A stretch of DNA of 64,000 nucleotides, from positions 70,121,465 through 70,185,464 of the forward strand of contig NC_087064.1 in the NCBI RefSeq assembly GCF_963678635.1, written 5' to 3'. Shown here piece by piece: positions 20,471 to 31,400 of this stretch. Below the pieces are notes generated by a model, which saw nothing but the letters and a program-made list of their open reading frames with translations, ran no database searches and had not been told where the DNA came from. This stretch comes from Symsagittifera roscoffensis. Taxonomy: Eukaryota; Xenacoelomorpha; Acoela; Convolutidae. Made by a program: the position numbers and the translations under genes. Numbering within the stretch: position 1 is the stretch's first letter; every line of letters starts with the position of its first letter.

Positions 20471-21263
20471 TCTCTATTTGTCACTTTTTAATGCCTATAC
20501 TTAACTCGATTAATGCCTATACTTAACTCAATTCCTTATAGTTTTATTAACAATAATAATGACACAACACAATAAATTTCATCAGATTCTATTAAATAGT
20601 GACCACGAATCCCTGTATGTTGTCAGAGTACAGTTTGTATAAAATTTATTCACACTAACCGAATATCGGTGGTAAGATTTGAAAACTAGCACAATATGAT
20701 GTTATCAGTCAATTTAAAAGATAGTGTATTCACTACCCGATCAAGCACAGTTTATGTTGATTTAAAATCAAAAACAAATAATATATATTGACACAATATG
20801 AATGTATTATATAAAAAAAACGTATGTGTCTTGTACTCTTAGTCGGTCGCAGTACAATAGTCGAACCTGTCTTTTAAAGAAAAAGTTTTCCCTGCTCGGT
20901 GCTGCACCAAACAGACAAAACTTTGAAGGCAGTAATTTTCTCAAGTGGGCGTCTATTGCACCCACCGAGTACTGTGTTACCTATCTGCCTTCGGACTGCC
21001 CGAGCTAGACCTACTAAAATCCTCAGGGCAGTCACTTTTCCCAAAAACGTATTATGTTTCAATCCACACCAATGAATCACGCTCTTTTTAATTTAGACTT
21101 AGTGTCGCGAATATCCGAGTTCGGACCTGTTTTGTATTTTTCTGGTTCTTTTTGAAAGGCAAGTTACCAGTGCAGTCACTGATACCTAGCCTGTGTGCTA
21201 ATAACCTAATACCTTTCACTTCTTAGTCTTTCTTTCGTCTACCTAAGTCCTTAATAAAACAAT
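20471..21263. other. Non-coding leader upstream of element 1 gag
   Basis: AT-rich sequence with no supported gene. Two copies of a TAATGCCTATACTTAACTC motif stand at 20490-20530. An imperfect repeated block containing GGCAGT..TTTTC occurs near 20930 and 21027. This is where the 5' untranslated leader and possibly the LTR of element 1 (minus strand) should start, but LTR ends are not visible to me. Confidence 0.4.
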
Positions 21264-22781
21264 ACCCCTCCGGATTGATAGAATCTAGACCCCTCCGGAT
21301 TTGGACCCCTCTGAGTTGGTTACTATAAGACCCCTCCGGATTTGGACCCCTCTGAATTAGCAACTATAAGACCCCTCCGGATTCGGACCCCTCCGGTTTT
21401 GTGGAAAGTAAACCCCTCCGGATTCGGAGCCCTTAGCTCTGTCAAAGTAGCTTTTCGTAGTTTTCTTAATTTCAGCTTATACCCCTCCGGATACGTTCTG
21501 CGTTGCTTTTATGCTGTTTGAATTAACTGGGAAGGGTATAGGGTACTATCCTAGACCCCTCCGGATTGAAGTTAAGGCACTTATTTGACAATTCACACTA
21601 ACGGTGAAGGGTCTTATCACTTGCCTAATTTCGACTCTATTATGGTTGTCTTGTGCCTTCAGCCCCCCCTTTTTGTCTAAAACTGTTTTAAGTTACTTAG
21701 TTCAATCGCTATCAACTTTTGGTAGGGGTATAAGGGTTTTTCAGAAAAATTTATAAAACGTGAAGGGTGTACCCCTCCGGATTTGTGTAATTTTGCTAAA
21801 AACAATCTCAAAAAATTTTCTCGCTCATTTTTCCGGGAAATTTTCCGATCCTGTCAGTAAGCTCAGCTAATCTCTGATCTATTGGTACCAAGATCAACTC
21901 GATATGCTCTGTAGTTCCAAAGTTATTAACCAAAACGTCTTTTTTCCAAACTCAAAAATTTTCTCTCTTATAGGTTCCGCCTAACTTTTTCCGCAAATCT
22001 GGTCCTTCCGACCTAAAAATTATTGATCTGACCTCAAAAGGCCTATACTCTTCTAGTTCAATGCAAAAGAACCGATCTAAAACGCTTTTGCAGAAAAAAT
22101 TTTCGAAAAACTATGCTACCTGGACCCCTCCGGATTGATGAATCCACCAAATCAAACACGTTATGTTCGATTTCTCTGCAACCCGGAAGGCTTTCGGGTA
22201 GCGGGTTTTAAAACTCGTAGATTCACTAGTGGACGTTGTCCGAACAACTATTTTTACTGTCCTAACTCAAAGATTTCAAAAAATTTTCTGATTTTATAGT
22301 GTTTCTTACTATCAAAAAATGGGAAAATTTGGTTTTTGGTACCAAACTAGTTCCAACCACTTCCGAACTAAAGTTAACCGGTTCTACTTATTACAGTAGT
22401 GCAGTTACGATGTAACACACTAAATTGGTGCTTTTTTCTGTTTCAAAAATATCGATATTTCAAAAATTGCGATTTGTTGAGGGATCACAGTTACGATGTA
22501 ACTCACTAAATTGGTGCTTTTTTCTGTTTCAAAAATATCGATATTTCAAAAATTGCGATTTGTTGAGGGATCACAGTTACGATGTAACTCACTAAATTGG
22601 TGCTTTTTTCTGTTTCAAAAAATATCGATATCTCAAAAATCGCGACTTGTGGGGGGATCAAAATATCGCTATTTTGACCCTAAAAACCGGTCTGTTTTCG
22701 TTGTTTTTCGCTGAAAAACAATACAAGACTATTAATATAGGCTATATAAGTAATAATATTAGTAATACTATACCCCTCCGG
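21264..22781. promoter_or_regulatory. Array of ACCCCTCCGG motifs upstream of element 1 gag
   Basis: The 10-mer ACCCCTCCGG, usually followed by ATT, starts at 21264, 21289, 21330, 21371, 21387, 21412, 21481, 21555, 21771, 22124 and 22772, all on the + strand. ACCCCTCTGA variants are at 21305 and 21346. Eight perfect copies fall within 300 bp. The sequence between motifs is not conserved, which points to a repeated binding site and not a simple tandem repeat. Related CCTTCCGGATT forms continue, in both orientations, to about 24450. By analogy, the gypsy element of Drosophila carries clustered Su(Hw) sites in its leader; binding of any factor here is inference. Confidence 0.55.
22402..22659. repeat. 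86-bp tandem repeat, three copies
   Basis: Units begin with CAGTTACGATGTAAC at 22402, 22488 and 22574. Each contains the AAATATCGATATTT palindrome (the last copy has one or two changes). Copies one and two are almost identical. Confidence 0.9.
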
Positions 22782-24330
22782 GTTTGTTTATTATCCGAAT
22801 TAAAGTGCTTAACTCGGATATTCGCAGTTCGGTGAAGGGTCACTACAGTGCAGCACTGTCGAGCCCCCCACAGGTTACTATTTTACTTTTTGTACCAAAA
22901 AGGGCTACAAAACTTGTTAACGATACCCAACAGTCGATTGTTGTTGTCGTTGAGCCCCTTCTTGTTGCTCCTTGTACTGCTTGCCGGATCGGTCTTCACC
23001 CAAGACCCTTCCGAATTGAGCGCAAATCAGCTGACCCTTCCGGATTGAGCGCAATTTATCATTAACGCGCTTAAATGCTCAAATAACCCTACAGTACAAG
23101 CCTCACAAACGGGCTACAAAACTGATCGTAACAATCCTGACTGATATAAATGCCTGGAACAACAATATATCTATCAACAACAAACGGAGGGGTTGGATCA
23201 CATCTTGTCTGGGGGGATGATTTCTACTGATTTTTTACTTTTTTACTGTTTTTGGTTTTTTCGGTTATTTTTTATGTTTTTTGTTTTTCTTGGGTACTAT
23301 ACTACTTTTTGTTTGGTTTTACTTATATCTTCAAGTGTTTTTGGTCACAAACCACTCAGGGGACGAGGGGACGGCCGATCCCCCCACCCTTCCTGGTTCG
23401 TGAATTTTCGGTCTTAACTAGGTTAAAAAACTATTCACGGCAATCCGGAAGGCCTCCGCGTTCCGAACTACCCTTCCGCCCCGGCGGTTTAGGCCTATTA
23501 AGGGCGTTATTTTGAGCAGCCGCTCGGCGCGGAGTGCTCGTTAACGGTTCTGCCGGTCATGATGTTAAAAAGAATAAAACCCAGGAGCGCCATAAAAACA
23601 TGTATGTAACATTCGCCCGGAAGATACATATCGACGGATAACAAAACTAAGTCTTAAGACGACTGGCTAGCGTCTAAACAGAGCTTTGCATGCTTTTCAC
23701 CGTCTCTACCAAGCCAGTACTTTTCGGTGGTCTTTCCAACATCGGGTCGACAAAAACGTTACTGTTCTCCAGCTTCGACCAGAACGCTCAAATTAACTTA
23801 ATTACATGCAAATAGTGAGCTCATGGCTGGGTCTCAGTATCCCCAGACCACGAGGTCACTCCTAAAAACAGGGCTACTACTTATTATATTACTATTGTTT
23901 TTGTTCAGTAGATAAAAATCATCTTCTCCATCGAAGATGGATCAACCCTTTCCCCCAACTCCTAGCACCTCATCCTTGTCAAAACTAATCCAAATATCAA
24001 TTAAATTCAAGTCAGGACATGACAGGATGCTAAAAGTTCACACGAGTCAATAAAAGTTTTCCGTCCCGAGATTCTTCCGGATTCTTGAATCCGGTGAATC
24101 AAGCCCGTTGATCTCGATTTCTTCCCAATCCGGAAGGCTGATTTCTTACCCTTCACCGTTGTTCGCAACGGCCTTGCAACTATTGTAGCAGCACAATAGT
24201 TGCAACTCGGAACGTTTTCTGCAATCTGCTGCTGTTTTTCTTATCACGATTGTCTTTGCTATCGTCAGCGCAACTAATGTTGTTGTGTTTCTTCTCTCGT
24301 TTCTTGTTAAAATGGCCGTTTCAGCATTTC
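22782..24330. other. Non-coding stretch with scattered CCTTCCGGATT motifs
   Basis: No coding region is supported. Motifs related to the upstream array appear as CCTTCCGGATT or its complement near 23035, 23440, 24070 and 24130. A T-rich block at 23220-23330 is followed by a GC-rich block at 23350-23540. It may be the distal part of the element 1 leader/LTR or unrelated host sequence. Confidence 0.35.
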
Positions 24331-26330
24331 TCAGAAATGTGACGTCATCATTCGAATTTTTGAAAATTTAAAATAATAGAATATTCCAGCCCTCACCGTT
24401 TGGCTAAACGTTCCAATAACGTCCTTAGTTCTTAAAAACCACCAATCCGGAAGGCTTACTGCTAAAATTCCGATTTCTGCAGAGATTGCATTTTGGACAT
24501 TCTGGTCGAATGTCACATTGCTGGAGGCTGCACGATACAAAACGTAGAGGAACAATATGTTTGCCTAAGGGGAATGCCTTGTCTTTGTCTGATGCAAACG
24601 TTGTCGCGCCCGAAACAAGATACAAAAGCGTTAGTGTGGGACTCTGGAGAACCGTCTCCACAGCGTTTTCCGACCAAGCCCAGCCCGTGTCCTTATAGGT
24701 GGTTACTGCCATGATAGCAAAAAAGTGGCTCTAAGCTCACGCATGCACGAGCGACTAGGAAACTGCAATGCCTACACCAAGCAATCGAGCAGCACAGATT
24801 TGACTAGCATTTTGCTTGGTAAAAGAAAAAAGGGGTTTGACTCCGGCGTCTCTAATGTTTCAAGAGATATCGTATTTTAAGTTTCATTTTAGCTCGAAGA
24901 AAAAGGCACCAGCTTCAAAGCATTTGGAGAGACATTGATTAAACTTTATGCAATTTCACTGGTGACAATGGGACTATCCTTAATTTTCCAAAAGATAAAA
25001 TTGTCGCAGGTACCCGGTTGAACCAAGTAGTGTTCCTTTTGAAGTTGAAGTAATATGAAATTGGAACTTTGATATCGCCCAGGTTTACTTTCTCCGTTAT
25101 TCCCCTGCCAGTGTTGGTTTTTTTTCCACCTTGACGTTTCACGCCCATGTCATGATTGGCTCAACGGTCTTGCTGAAGTGGCGTTCCAATAAATCGAAAA
25201 TTTGTTTTCATTCAAAACCGGTAATAGACATCTTTTTGCGATAGATTGATCTTACTGGTGCTTTAAAACAGATGCGTGAAGAGCAAGACGAGCATCCAAG
25301 ATTTATTGTTTGCTGGTTTGCTCTTAAAGTCGTTGATGCGAGTCCTAAGGCCATTTGCAGAGGTTTCATGCTGCTTTCGGTATGTTTTCGATGACTTAGC
25401 CGCGAGAGTTTTGATAAAGCTCAGGAAGTGTCTGTCCGTTGCTTGGACTGGAGATTGCAACGGCAGTGATGAAGAAGATGACCGCTAGAAGACACAAAAC
25501 TGCTGAATGATGAGAAGTAAGTTCAATCCTCCTAAAGGGTAAGCTGTTGCAGTGGAGAAGTTTGGGTAAGAATTTGAGGATGAAACTACTCCATTGGACA
25601 TGGCATCAATCGTTTCCACAGCGAAATAGCCAGGTGGAATTGTAGTGCAGAAGTGGGATGTAATTTTTCCTCGGTGTGCTGCACGTGTTGTGGAATGCAC
25701 AAACATCAGAAATGAAGTGACCTCGCGCCAGCAGAACTGATGCGCCTATCTCAACATGATTCCTATACCTGCCCGAAGCAGCCGTCGATCCCACTCCCCG
25801 AGATGAGGAAATAGCGAACTGGACGTGTCGGAGTTATGTCGCTGATACGGGAAGAAAGGCCCAATCAGAAGGTGGTGAGGACGGCTTACATTATGACAGT
25901 TTGCGCTATTGCAGAGTATGGTGGCGCGGTCTGGCTGAAAATTGCCGAACCCTTTTTATGAGAACTGATTGAGAGTCAGCAAAAGATTTTTGCGCGCTTG
26001 AATACATGCTGCATTGTGCCAACGCGTCAGAGCACTCCATGCTGTTTAGACGCGACGAGACAAAAATACTTCTGGCAAAAAACATAATGAAATGCTCTGC
26101 AAAGAGTTCTTTCTTGAATGCTAAGAAATACAAGAGCACAGTGCAGATTACCATACTGTAAACTAGAAAAGGTAAAACCTGAACATCAGGTCCACCCTCG
26201 AACATAAGTTCAAACCCCAAATTAAACAGAAGCTTACGAACAACCGGGAGAGAATCTCTAAGCTTGAATAGGTTTGCACAATTCTGCACGAATTGGCTGC
26301 GTCTCATCTTTTATTGGCCTTAACGATTGA
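24331..26330 (-). other. Unassigned segment with several short minus-strand frames
   Basis: This stretch is less AT-rich than its right neighbour and holds several short open frames on the minus strand: 26307-25906 (133 aa, with a hydrophobic segment around residues 45-66), 25794-25606, 25706-25485, 25460-25263, 25148-24939 and 24712-24425. None is recognised and they are in different phases. They could be exons of an unidentified minus-strand gene, a decayed gene, or chance. No consistent set of splice sites could be drawn, so no gene is called. Confidence 0.25.
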
Positions 26331-26361
26331 AATAAAGTCCGAGAACCAGCCCACGTAACTT

Positions 26362-26394
26362 TCGGTGCTCTAAGACAGAATCTTAGAGCACCGA
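26362..26394. repeat. Perfect 14-bp inverted repeat (hairpin, 5-nt loop)
   Basis: TCGGTGCTCTAAGA at 26362-26375 is followed after CAGAA by its exact reverse complement at 26381-26394. The stem is too long and of the wrong sequence for a histone mRNA stem-loop. It marks the boundary between the less AT-rich segment on its left and the T-rich sequence on its right. Confidence 0.85.
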
Positions 26395-28349
26395 CACAGT
26401 CCCATGATTTGATGAATTCCGACATAGAAGGATTGCTTTTTTTATTATATAGATGTTTTCTTATGGCGTTGGTAGGGACTTTATCAACCTGTGCATGGAC
26501 CGTTGTATATCGGAAGGGTCGCTTTTAAATGACCTTTTTGTTCCGACTATTGAAAATGGCGAGGAATTTTTTTTTTACCACGAAAAATGAGGTTTTACAA
26601 ATAGTCATAGGTATGTGATATATTAATTAGCCTTTTCAGTTGTGATTCGAAAGACAAAAAATTTGAAAGCTGTTTTAAAGCTTTTGAATTTTAGTACAGT
26701 TTTGATCGAATACAGCGATCAAGTTACGTTCGTTTTATGAAAATTAATTTTTTTAAGGCTTTTAGGCTAAGAAAACTTGGTTTAACCAAATGAAGGTATT
26801 CCAAAGAATAACAAATCATTGTGCTAAAGTTTTCTTTTTTTGTTTCATTCATTTTTTGATGTCAAATGTTGTCGATTATGCCCAATTTACTTATATTTAA
26901 CACATTTGTATAGTTCTCTAATCACCACGCGCTAAAACGACACTAATTTGAAGAAAAAAACTTAGTAACGTAGTTTTTTCATGAGTGTTGTTAGAATATT
27001 CTGTGCAACTTGCACTGCAACCGGCATTTGTGTTTCTATAGAGATTTAATTGATGTTGGCTATCTTTTTCAACCGCCTGCTTTTCAGTTTCAAGGAGCAG
27101 CCGGTCCAGCACTGATATATTCAAAGCAAGTTTTTTTAAAAACTTAAGCACATTTACCGAGGAGCCTAGGGTAGGTGGTTCTGTAAAACCTAATTTTCCT
27201 TGTAACAAAAGTAGCCACTGTCGTACTCGGAACAATTAAGTTTGTTTTGATTTGATGACGTGCTGAAGGTGAGGTACTTTTTGTTAGCTTGAAATTTTTG
27301 ATCTTCTGATTATCCCCTTGAAAGGAAAGGAGATACTTCCGTCCAACGTAAATTAAAATCAATTACTGATTTTTACTTGATTGTTTTAATGATTTTAATG
27401 AAATTTTGGACTTACTTTTGTACGATGAAATTCGCTCTCATTGGCTTCACATAAGCACTCGGGTACTAAACTTTTTACCCGTAAACAACTTCGTCCACAG
27501 GATGATATCCAATTTCAAGATCTCCATTTTCCGCACGTTGCGCTCTGAACTGCAGCAGTCGTCTCTCTGTTGAAAACTCCAACCGACATATTTTGAACAT
27601 ATTAGCATTTTAAATATCCGTCCTATTTGAAATTTGCTTTTAGGTAAGTTGTAATTTTACCAACATGTTTTTTTATTATTATTTTTTTATTTCCTTTTTT
27701 TCTCGGTTAAATAAGGTTTTTTCTTGGATTTTTTTAATTTCGTTTTTTTGTTTTTTTCTTGTTGATTAGCATGGGCCTATTTGATATCGGTTTATTGGCC
27801 TCATATTTCGTCGTTTGATGAGCGAAAAAAGTTTTTGTGTGCTGGTGTGTATTGAGAGGAATGGGTGGATAAAAACTTTTAATTAGTTTTTAAGTTTTTT
27901 TTCGGCTTTAAGGGTTTCTTTTCAGGTATTTTTGGCTTGTTTACAGCTTGGTAAGTTTTTTTCTGATTCTATTTTTACCTTCTATTGTCTTGGTGTGAGT
28001 TTTTGATATTTTTTACTTCATTTATTCGTTATGATGGATTTCGGCATTTTTGATTTTTTTCGTTCTTTTTTAAATTAGTGGCTGTTTTGTATCGTTTCGC
28101 AAGTGGTGCAAAGCATGGCTTCGCCTCTGTGTTAATAAAAGTAATGATTTATTCCTTTTTATGCTAAGTTGTAATTGTATATTAGCAATGCATACCGGTG
28201 TAATTGTTGATTTTAAACTTATTATAATAATTTCATTTAGTAGCAGCATATATGTTTAATCAAGTGGTTATTTTGAACTTACATGCGAAAAAATTAAGTG
28301 TGAAAAAAGTGTTTTGTTTTTGGAAAGTTGAATCAATTTTCAGGTTGAC
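26395..28349. other. AT-rich region upstream of ABCD3
   Basis: Almost 2 kb of T-rich sequence without a supported gene. Short frames at 27235-26918 and 27362-27144 on the minus strand are not recognisable. The ABCD3 promoter is expected here. A pyrimidine tract with CAG at 28341-28343, seven bases before the ABCD3 ATG, could be the acceptor of a 5' UTR intron. No TATA box or start site can be pinned. Confidence 0.4.
28096..28139 (+). repeat. GC-hairpin interspersed repeat, copy 1
   Basis: Member of a family with core GCGAAGCTCNGCTTCGC, a small palindrome, followed by CTCTGTGT and often AATAAA. This copy lies upstream of the ABCD3 start and has changes in the left arm. Other copies are at 29480, about 29803, 57024, 61021, 61521 and 62666, all in the same orientation. 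Confidence 0.7.
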
Positions 28350-28474
28350 ATGTCGGAGATAATTGGCTTAGACTTGACGCCCAGCCAAGCTGGTGTGGCG
28401 GTAACGGGAGTGACTGCTGCCATATATGTCATCTTAAACAGAGTTAACAACATGAAGCTTAAAGCCTTGCAATC
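28350..28474 (+). CDS. ABCD3: ABCD3 exon 1
   Basis: Begins at the ATG at 28350 and encodes a hydrophobic helix (VTAAIYVIL) followed by a basic stretch. The donor is either GTTGGT after 28474 (phase 2, leading into the short exon at 28539) or GTATAG after 28478 (phase 0, joining directly to the exon at 30088). Confidence 0.8.
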
Positions 28475-31400
28475 GTTGGTATAGTTTTGACTACTAATGT
28501 TTTATGATAAACTGTTATAAAAAGTTTTCGTTTTTTAGTAACCAAGCCGTTGTCTGCATCTCGGATAAAGTAAGTCGTCTTGCATTTGTTTTTGATAAAA
28601 AGGCAAACTTGATTGCGTGACCTAGAAGCAAAATTATTACTTACGTTTTGAGCCGAAATAAGTTTTGTTTATCGCACGGCTTTTTTCAATAAAATTTAAC
28701 GTCTTTCAGACTTTGTTTTATTTCTGGGATCGAAATTATTAGTATCGTAACTTGGAGTTACTTTTGCGATAAGCTAGGGTATTGCAACCGTTTATAAGAC
28801 TTTTTCCCTTTATTTACAAGACTTTTTCCCTTTATTTACAAGACCCTTTTCCCTTTATTTACAAGGGTCAAGATTTACCGTTTAATTTACAAGATGGTGT
28901 ACAGTTTTATTCAATGCCATTTTTTTCTGGTACCGTTTTTTCGTTGGTCCTGTTTTTTAATTGAAGTTTCTGTAATTTGTAATTTTACTAAATGTGACTT
29001 TGAATAGCTTTTTTTTTCGTGTTTTTATTAAATGGTTTTGGCTTATGATATCGGTTTAATCATATTATATTGCGTAGTTTTGAGGGCAAAATATGTTTTT
29101 TTTTGCATCTATTTGTTTCAGTATATCAATGCTCAGAATATCAATGTTTTCGACTTTTTTCTCCTTCGCATTATTGGGCTTAAAAGGTTTCAACGTATAA
29201 TATATCGGTTTAGATGCCTTTTTTGTTGTTTAAGGAGCAAAAAGGCTTAATCCAAAGTTTTGAGGGGACTTTTAGCCTTCCTTGAGTGAAGTGTTCAATA
29301 AAATCAGTTTTTTTTTTCGGCGCAACGTGACTGTGCACAAGAATTTTCGGCGCTCTAAGTTTTGTTTCAATGCTTATTTAACGTTCGCTCCAGTTTTTAA
29401 GTTTTCTAAATATTTTGGCGAAGTTTTTTTTTCGATTTGTCGGTTCATCTTCAAGTAGTGTTTTTCATTAATTTTTCCATTGCAAGTGATGCGAGGCTCT
29501 GCTTCGCCTCTGTGTAAATTAATTAATTTTTTGTCATGTTTTTTGGGCATTCTTATGAAATTAGGGAATTTTCCGTTTTTTTTTTGTCAGTTTTGATTAT
29601 CTGATTTTCAAAAACCAGAAAAGACTCTATTCCGTTGTTTTCCAGTATTCTGTGTTTTCAAATTTTTCATTGCGTGTCTTGTGAGCTGTTTTTTGCATTG
29701 TAATCCAGTTCAAAATGTCGGTGTTAGTTGAAATTTTTGTGCGGTTAATTTGACAATGAAGAACATGTGTGCGGCGAATTTTTAGCTCAATATTTCCTCA
29801 AATTCGCAAGGGGTGTGAAGCTCCGCATTGCCTCTGCTTTAAAATACGAACCTGAGCTGAACCTAAGAAAATATTTTTAAACGCTTTATCTTTGATAAGA
29901 AAAAAAAACTAAATCTCCACCATAAAGGTTTTGTTTTATGAGGGGAGGGGTGCTGTAATCTGATGCTAGAGAGGGATATTTTTTGGTGTTGTTACAGTGA
30001 ATCCTTCATTTGCAAAGCCTTAGTTTTTGGTTTTTTTTCTCCTGGGTACGAATTTTCTGTGCAATGAGTATTGCGATGTCTGTTTAGTCAACTGGGAAAG
30101 AGAGAAAAGTAGCAGTGGATCAGAAGTTTTTCGCCAGTCTTGTCAAGCTGTACAAAGTGTGCTGCCCTGGAGTTTTTTGCAAAGAGGTGAGATGAACATT
30201 GATTGAGGTTTTAGATGTTCAATTGTGAAAACTGAATTGTCACACAGATTGGTTTCAGTTCGGTCTGACCCTCTCAGTAGCAGGCTCTCTTATAGCAAGG
30301 ACATGGCTAGACATCCTGAGCATAGATAACGCAACCAGAATTGAAAGGTCAGAGGTCAAAAGTGTTTAATAAAGTGTTGTTGGGATGTATGTGCATATGC
30401 TTATTATGAACATAGTCTGATTATATTTTGCACATTTCTCAATTATCCGTTAATCCGGCTGTGATATAGTTTCAATTGGTATGATGGTTTGAGAGTTGCT
30501 GCTGGTTTTCTGAGTTGTTTTGTGATTTCAGTGCCATCGTGGCGATGGACCAAGAACTTTTCCGAAAACACATCACATTCTTCATTACCCTTATGCCTTT
30601 CCTGGCAATCACCAACAACGTGCTAAAGGTAACATGTCCATGTTATTTTGTGAAAACAAATTATATACGTATAACTTCAATGGATGACATGAAAATAGTG
30701 AAAATATTTATCATTTGCACGCTAACAGGCTAGACCAACCTGCTAGTAATGCTTTTGAGCTGACTTATAAATTCATTTAAATTCAACTGATAACAAATAG
30801 GACAAAGTTTTTTCCAGTTTTTTAAACAATTAAATAAACAAATTTCGTTGGTTATGAGAGGAAATAATGACTGTGTTCTGTTTTGCGCCGCAGTATTCTC
30901 TCAGTTCGCTCCAACTTGCCTTCAGAGTCAGACTCACAAAGTACCTTTACGACCTCTATCTCCAGTGAGTTTCCAGTGGCCCTCCCATTTTATAGTTAGT
31001 CACTAGTGTATTTTCCAGTTATTGAAATCGTCGGTGGTTGTTACCAGAAAACTGGTGTATTACAAGATGGGAAATCTCGACGGAAGGATAGCTAATGCGG
31101 ACCAACTGCTCACTCAAGACGTGGAGAAGTTCTCACAGACCATCACAGATCTCTACTCCAACATCAGCAAACCAATCCTTGACATTGCCATCTACGCCAC
31201 GAAATTGACGAGGGTACTAGGGGCGCACACTCCATTGGCCATGATAGGTATTTTTGAGAAATATTTAGAGACATCGAATCCCAAATCATTAGCTTTCCGA
31301 GAAAATCAAAGTAAGAAAATATAACTAAGTCGCTCTTATGCATGTTTCCGATCTTGACGAAGAGCAAACAAAGCATGCAAACATCGTCACATTTTGGTAT

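Noticed and set aside
20892-20909. Primer-binding site of element 1 (CTGCTCGGTGCTGCACCA on the + strand)
   Set aside because: It ends in CCA as a tRNA would, but there is no T-arm pattern and no LTR end (CA) next to it on the minus strand.
26362-26394. Histone mRNA 3' stem-loop
   Set aside because: The stem is 14 bp with no histone gene nearby; histone stems are 6 bp with a different consensus.
28782-28964. 60-residue + strand frame with repeated FPFIYK-like units
   Set aside because: It is the translation of a 24-bp minisatellite in an intron.
31018-31047. Alternative acceptor for ABCD3 exon 7 at the upstream CAG
   Set aside because: It puts the conserved KMGNLDGRIANAD block out of phase with exon 6.
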